DNA of 64,000 nt, from positions 102,600,001 to 102,664,000 of the forward strand of contig CM032230.1 of NCBI GenBank assembly GCA_019009955.1, read 5' to 3'. The notes beneath the pieces were generated by a model. That model was not told the origin of the DNA. It did no database searches and saw only the letters and a list, made by a program, of their open reading frames with translations. Shown piece after piece: positions 60,956 through 64,000 of this stretch (position 1 is its first letter; each line of letters opens with the position of its first letter). The translations under genes were made by a program, and so were the position numbers. The stretch comes from Riptortus pedestris (lineage: Eukaryota > Arthropoda > Insecta > Hemiptera > Alydidae).

Positions 60956-61390
60956 TGCAAATTGCACTATAATTATTTTAGGAATACATAATGTTACGTA
61001 TTTGGTATATACCATTAGCACAGGTAACGCATGATACAGTACATTATTCCTCTATATAAACATTTAAAATATAATTACAGTATAAATTTGTAATGATATT
61101 ACATAATATGGATAATAAATAAAAAGTAATAGTAACAGTAGTAGAGTTTCCATTATATAAAGTTCATAAAACAACATTGGAGTTATAAATTAAAATCAAA
61201 ACAAAGGAGTCTGTGATATCTTCCAGCACCTTTAGATATTAATACAAGTTAATGCAATCTCCTCATTCGGGATAATTCTTTCAATAAAGGACAGGAGATT
61301 AAATAATCACAATGAAGCTTATAATTGTTAAAAAATAATAGTAAAATCTGTCTCTGATACTAATTTTATTTTAAGTCCTTTAACTTTTAA

Positions 61391-61790
61391 GGTGAATGCC
61401 TTGATTCTGCCTTAGTGTGTGTTGGCGAATGCAATGGTGTAGCAAAGGCTTTACTTAATAAATCTTACAGCTTACATCAATACATACAAAATATAACTCA
61501 CAACTATAGCAAAATTAAGAGTCACCATCACAAATACACACAATTTCTAATGGAATATGGACAGTCAGGACATTATTTAACAAAATTTAAAATTCAAGAC
61601 AATGACAAATGTACTTGCGACACACGGACAACACAAACGTTTTACATATACTCTATGACTAAAATAAATCACATTTCATTTTGAACATAATTTTAAAAGG
61701 AGGTATTTGGCCAGAGCCACCTCATATATTACTTAATAAATATAATAAAGAACACATAAAAGTATAAAGTTTATCAAAAGTATAGATATG
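61391..61790 (+). pseudogene. LINE ORF2 C-terminal remnant
   Basis: The frame contains QFLMEYGQSGHYLTKFKIQD then NDKCTCDTRTTQTFYIYSM, the LTGHG--Y--RF-----CPCG pattern downstream of RNase H in I/Jockey-type LINEs, with the terminal His/Cys lost. Stops follow from 61682. A 5'-truncated dead copy. Confidence 0.75.
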
Positions 61791-62035
61791 GATGTAGCAA
61801 AAATTGTGAGGAAAGAGAATTATAATTCAATATATTTACCTTATATAGGCTCACAAATTAAAGAATAGAAAAACCATAACATTGGTTGGGTTTAACTTTA
61901 TTTAATTTGTTAGTTTTTACAATTTTCATTTATTAATTTTATTAGTACTTATCTAAATTATTTCAATTTTTTTTTATCGTTTTATTATTACATTTTTCTT
62001 ATTATTATTCATCATTATTATTATTTGGAGAGGTT

Positions 62036-62700
62036 TATAGTCAGAAAAACTGAAGTAAAATCCACATCGGTGCAAAATCCAACCGATATGGAGTTTTTAA
62101 TTGTGACATACGTTAAGGGGAATTTAAAATTTGATCCACAATTCGGGCAGTATCAAGATGTACCTCTTGCTGTGTTTCTTTTATAATTTCTGTTAGCAGA
62201 TTCAAATTCTTGGTGGCTGCTATTGTGGTTTTTGGTTCGAGTCCATTTGTATTTACTGTAATAGTTATATAACAGCAGACTTCAGCCTGTATATGTCTTT
62301 AAGCTCAATAGCTAATTCTTGATATTTTTTAAATTTTTCGGCATAGGATTTTCGAGTATTCTCATCATTGAGTTCTGCAATGTTAATAATATCAACATGC
62401 GCAGTATGGTCAGTTATCATCGCTTCGTCCCAATACATCTTTACATTCTTTTCCAATAATTTTTATGGATTCTAGCAATAATAAGCGACCTTCCTGTCTG
62501 CCATGATGAATTTCTCTGCGAGAGCTTGATGGTAAATGTTTGCCACATTATTGTGCCTTTGTAGGTATAGGGACCAAGAAAGTATTTCATATCCAGCTGT
62601 AATGTGTTGAATGGACTCATAAGCTTTGATGCATGATCTACTCTGAAACATTAATGTCCTTGAGGATAAAAAAAATATTTTTATTACGGAGAGGTTTATA
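62036..62700 (-). pseudogene. LINE ORF C-terminus with endonuclease-like tail, and 3' UTR
   Basis: On the minus strand, 62670 to 62265 reads HITAGYEILSWSLYLQRHNN, VANIYHQALAEKFIMADRKV, then VKMYWDEAMITDHTAHVDII and KFKKYQELAIELKDIYRLK. This order (HNxVA--H--LA, YWD, K--KY--LA-E----W-L) is the C-terminal region of R2-like LINE polyproteins around the restriction-like endonuclease. The expected catalytic PD/D segment between AHVDII and AELND is shortened. It continues left in other frames with KNLNLLTEIIKE and a 3' UTR (GGTTGGATTTTGCACCGATG). Multiple frameshifts make it inactive. Confidence 0.7.
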
Positions 62701-62820
62701 CTCAGAAAAACTGGAGTAAAATCCAACCAATATGAAGTTTGTAATTGTAACATATATTAAGGGGAATATAAAACTTTTCGCACAATTCTTGCAGTATCAA
62801 GAAGTAGCCCTTAGTATTAT
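62690..62820 (-). repeat. Second copy of the LINE 3' end
   Basis: GGAGAGGTTTATACTCAGAA, AATCCAACCAATATGAAG and TTCTTGCAGTATCAAGAAG repeat the 3' UTR and last codons of the LINE at 62036, about 650 bp away in the same orientation. The stretch between ACTGGAGTAAAATCC and AACCAATATG is shorter than in the other copies. Confidence 0.8.
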
Positions 62821-62834
62821 AATTTTTATTATTA

Positions 62835-63035
62835 TGGGGGAGGTTTATACTCAGTAAAACTGGAATAAAATCCATGTCTGGGGAAAATCCAACCGATATG
62901 GAGTTTGTAATTGTGACATATGTAAATAGGAATTTAAAAATGTTCGCACAATTCTTGCAGTATCAAGAAGTACCCCTGACTGTGCTTTTATAATTACTGT
63001 TGGCAGATTTAAATTCTTGGTGCCTGCTATTGTTA
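62835..63035 (-). repeat. Third copy of the LINE 3' end
   Basis: GGGGGAGGTTTATACTCAGT, AAATCCAACCGATATGGAGT and AGATTTAAATTCTTGGTGCC TGCTATTG-type sequence repeat the LINE 3' end again. On the minus strand KNLNLPTVIIKAQSGVLLDT then ARIVRTFLNS is the conserved C-terminal peptide. Confidence 0.8.
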
Positions 63036-63125
63036 TTATTATTTTATTATTATTATTTTTATTTATTTGTTTATTATATTTGATTAAACGGTTATAACCC
63101 ATTAAAGAGTATATATTGTAAGAAT

Positions 63126-63300
63126 GTATTTAAACATAATCATACATGTAATCTGATCTGGATGTAGCAAAAATACATTAGACTGTAAAGTTGATTATGA
63201 GGAAAAAGAATAATAATTCAATATATTTGCCTTACATGGACTCGCAAATTAAAGAACAGAAACCCCGTAACATCAGTTGAATTTAACTCTATAATTTATT
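63126..63300 (+). repeat. Duplicate of 61784-61915
   Basis: GGATGTAGCAAAAA, AATAATAATTCAATATATTT, CTCGCAAATTAAAGAACAGA and GTTGAATTTAACTCTATAAT match 61784-61915 in order. Part of it (TTTAAACATAATCATAC) recurs at about 63411. Confidence 0.75.
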
Positions 63301-63599
63301 AATTATATTTTTAATTATCTTGCTTATATTATAATTTGATTTTACTTTATTTATTTTTGTTTCATTTATTTTTTTATTTGATCTATTAAATAGTATATAT
63401 TTTAAAAATTTATTTAAACATAATCATACTTGTAATATGGCAAGTGGCAATGGAATATGTATTCAAATACATAACTCCTCATAGGGTTACTATGAGGAGA
63501 AAAAAAAACAAACCAAAAAATAAGGCTCTTGTTAAATATATGCTAGGGATATGTAAGGGAGATTTGCTAAAGAATAATGGTAGATAAATAGGTGTGTAT

Positions 63600-63870
63600 A
63601 TGGGGAGCCGATATGTGGCGGCACCTACAAGGGTGAGGGGGAAGCGGGGCTGGTAGTGGGACGGCGTCCCGCTAGGAGCGCTGGCTCCCCCGGACAAAAT
63701 CAATAAACAACAATGGCGTCCAGTGAGGCCAGGGGTTGAAGTGACACCGGTCGGTTCCGCCCCGTGTTTATCCCGCCGACTCGCCCGTCCGTTCATCTAG
63801 CCATCTGAGAGGGAGGCAGCCCCACTGCTAGCACACAGCAGCCTCCATACGACACCTACAGCTGACAACA
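63600..63870 (+). promoter_or_regulatory. GC-rich promoter and untranslated first exon
   Basis: An abrupt GC- and CpG-rich island (for example GGACGGCGTCCCGCTAGGAG, TCCCGCCGACTCGCCCGTCC) in AT-rich DNA. It ends at GCTGACAACA|GTAAGTAAC, a strong plus-strand donor at 63871. The only ATG in context (ACAATGGCG at about 63713) is followed by eight codons and a stop, so the exon is probably 5' UTR. The gene extends beyond the right edge and cannot be named. Confidence 0.5.
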
Positions 63871-63985
63871 GTAAGTAACAGCTGCTGTTGGATTAATAAA
63901 AATAAAATAAAAAAAATAAAACAAAATTGGAAATTCCTTTTGTAAATGGAGCTGCCAAAGACCCCCCTCTCCTTTTGATTTGCAG
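63871..63985 (+). other. Possible short first intron at the right edge
   Basis: The donor GTAAGT at 63871 and an acceptor-like CCCCCTCTCCTTTTGATTTG CAG ending at 63985 would bound a 115-bp intron, with GGGGCGGTGTACTCT as the start of the next exon. Too little sequence remains to test a reading frame. Confidence 0.3.
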
Positions 63986-64000
63986 GGGGCGGTGTACTCT

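Overview
The window is nuclear DNA from a metazoan, most likely an insect or another arthropod. It is strongly AT-rich, non-coding for almost its whole length, and its few coding exons are short, spliced and far apart. Arthropod affinity is inferred from the junctophilin N-terminus, the R1/Jockey-type LINE remnants, mariner/Tc1 remnants and tRNA- and 5S-derived SINEs. There is no operon structure, CRISPR array or bacterial signal. I cannot name the species.

Host genes. (1) A junctophilin first coding exon lies on the minus strand at 35203-35432, in a GC-rich island reaching about 35640. Its donor is in phase with the known family sequence, and no further MORN exon is visible to the left, so most of 1-35202 is probably its first intron. 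(2) A small soluble cytochrome b5-domain gene lies on the plus strand. Exons 52098-52241 and 53269-53460 are clear, with both heme-ligand histidines. A possible first coding exon is at 44941-45003. (3) A plus-strand exon at 60382-60598 encodes a mitochondrial-presequence-like N-terminus (moderate support). (4) A GC-rich promoter/5' leader at 63600-63870, with a good donor, suggests a plus-strand gene continuing past the right edge.

Repeats. The dominant element is a 0.5-0.9 kb interspersed family present in about 20 copies or fragments on both strands. It has a constant 5' end (TCCGTCACGCAGGGGCTGCG), a microsatellite slot, and a palindromic 3' end (GATTTCCCTTAAGGGAAATC then TGCTAAAA). This architecture resembles Helentron-associated elements (HINE/DINE-1 type). 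It comes in a short form (reference copy 26705-27395) and a long form (7464-8300 and 43274-44191) with the same ends but a different 5' interior. Elements with CTAGT-type Helitron 3' ends and a Pif1-type helicase remnant are also present. A tRNA-derived SINE occurs in seven copies, several with clear target-site duplications inside older repeats. Other elements are two fold-back mariner/Tc1-like elements, a Tc1-like MITE, a piggyBac-like MITE, a 5S rRNA-derived SINE and at least nine dead LINE 3' ends.

Layout. 1-35 kb: junctophilin intron, a mosaic of these repeats. 35.2-36.5 kb: junctophilin start with a fold-back mariner about 0.5 kb upstream. 36.6-41 kb: LINE graveyard. 41-53.5 kb: cytochrome b5 gene with a repeat-rich candidate first intron. 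53.5-60 kb: mostly unique sequence with SINEs and two HINE copies. 60-64 kb: presequence exon, a LINE whose 3' end occurs three times, and the right-edge promoter. I see no clearly novel biochemical system. The most unusual material is the modular structure of the dominant repeat and the fold-back transposons.
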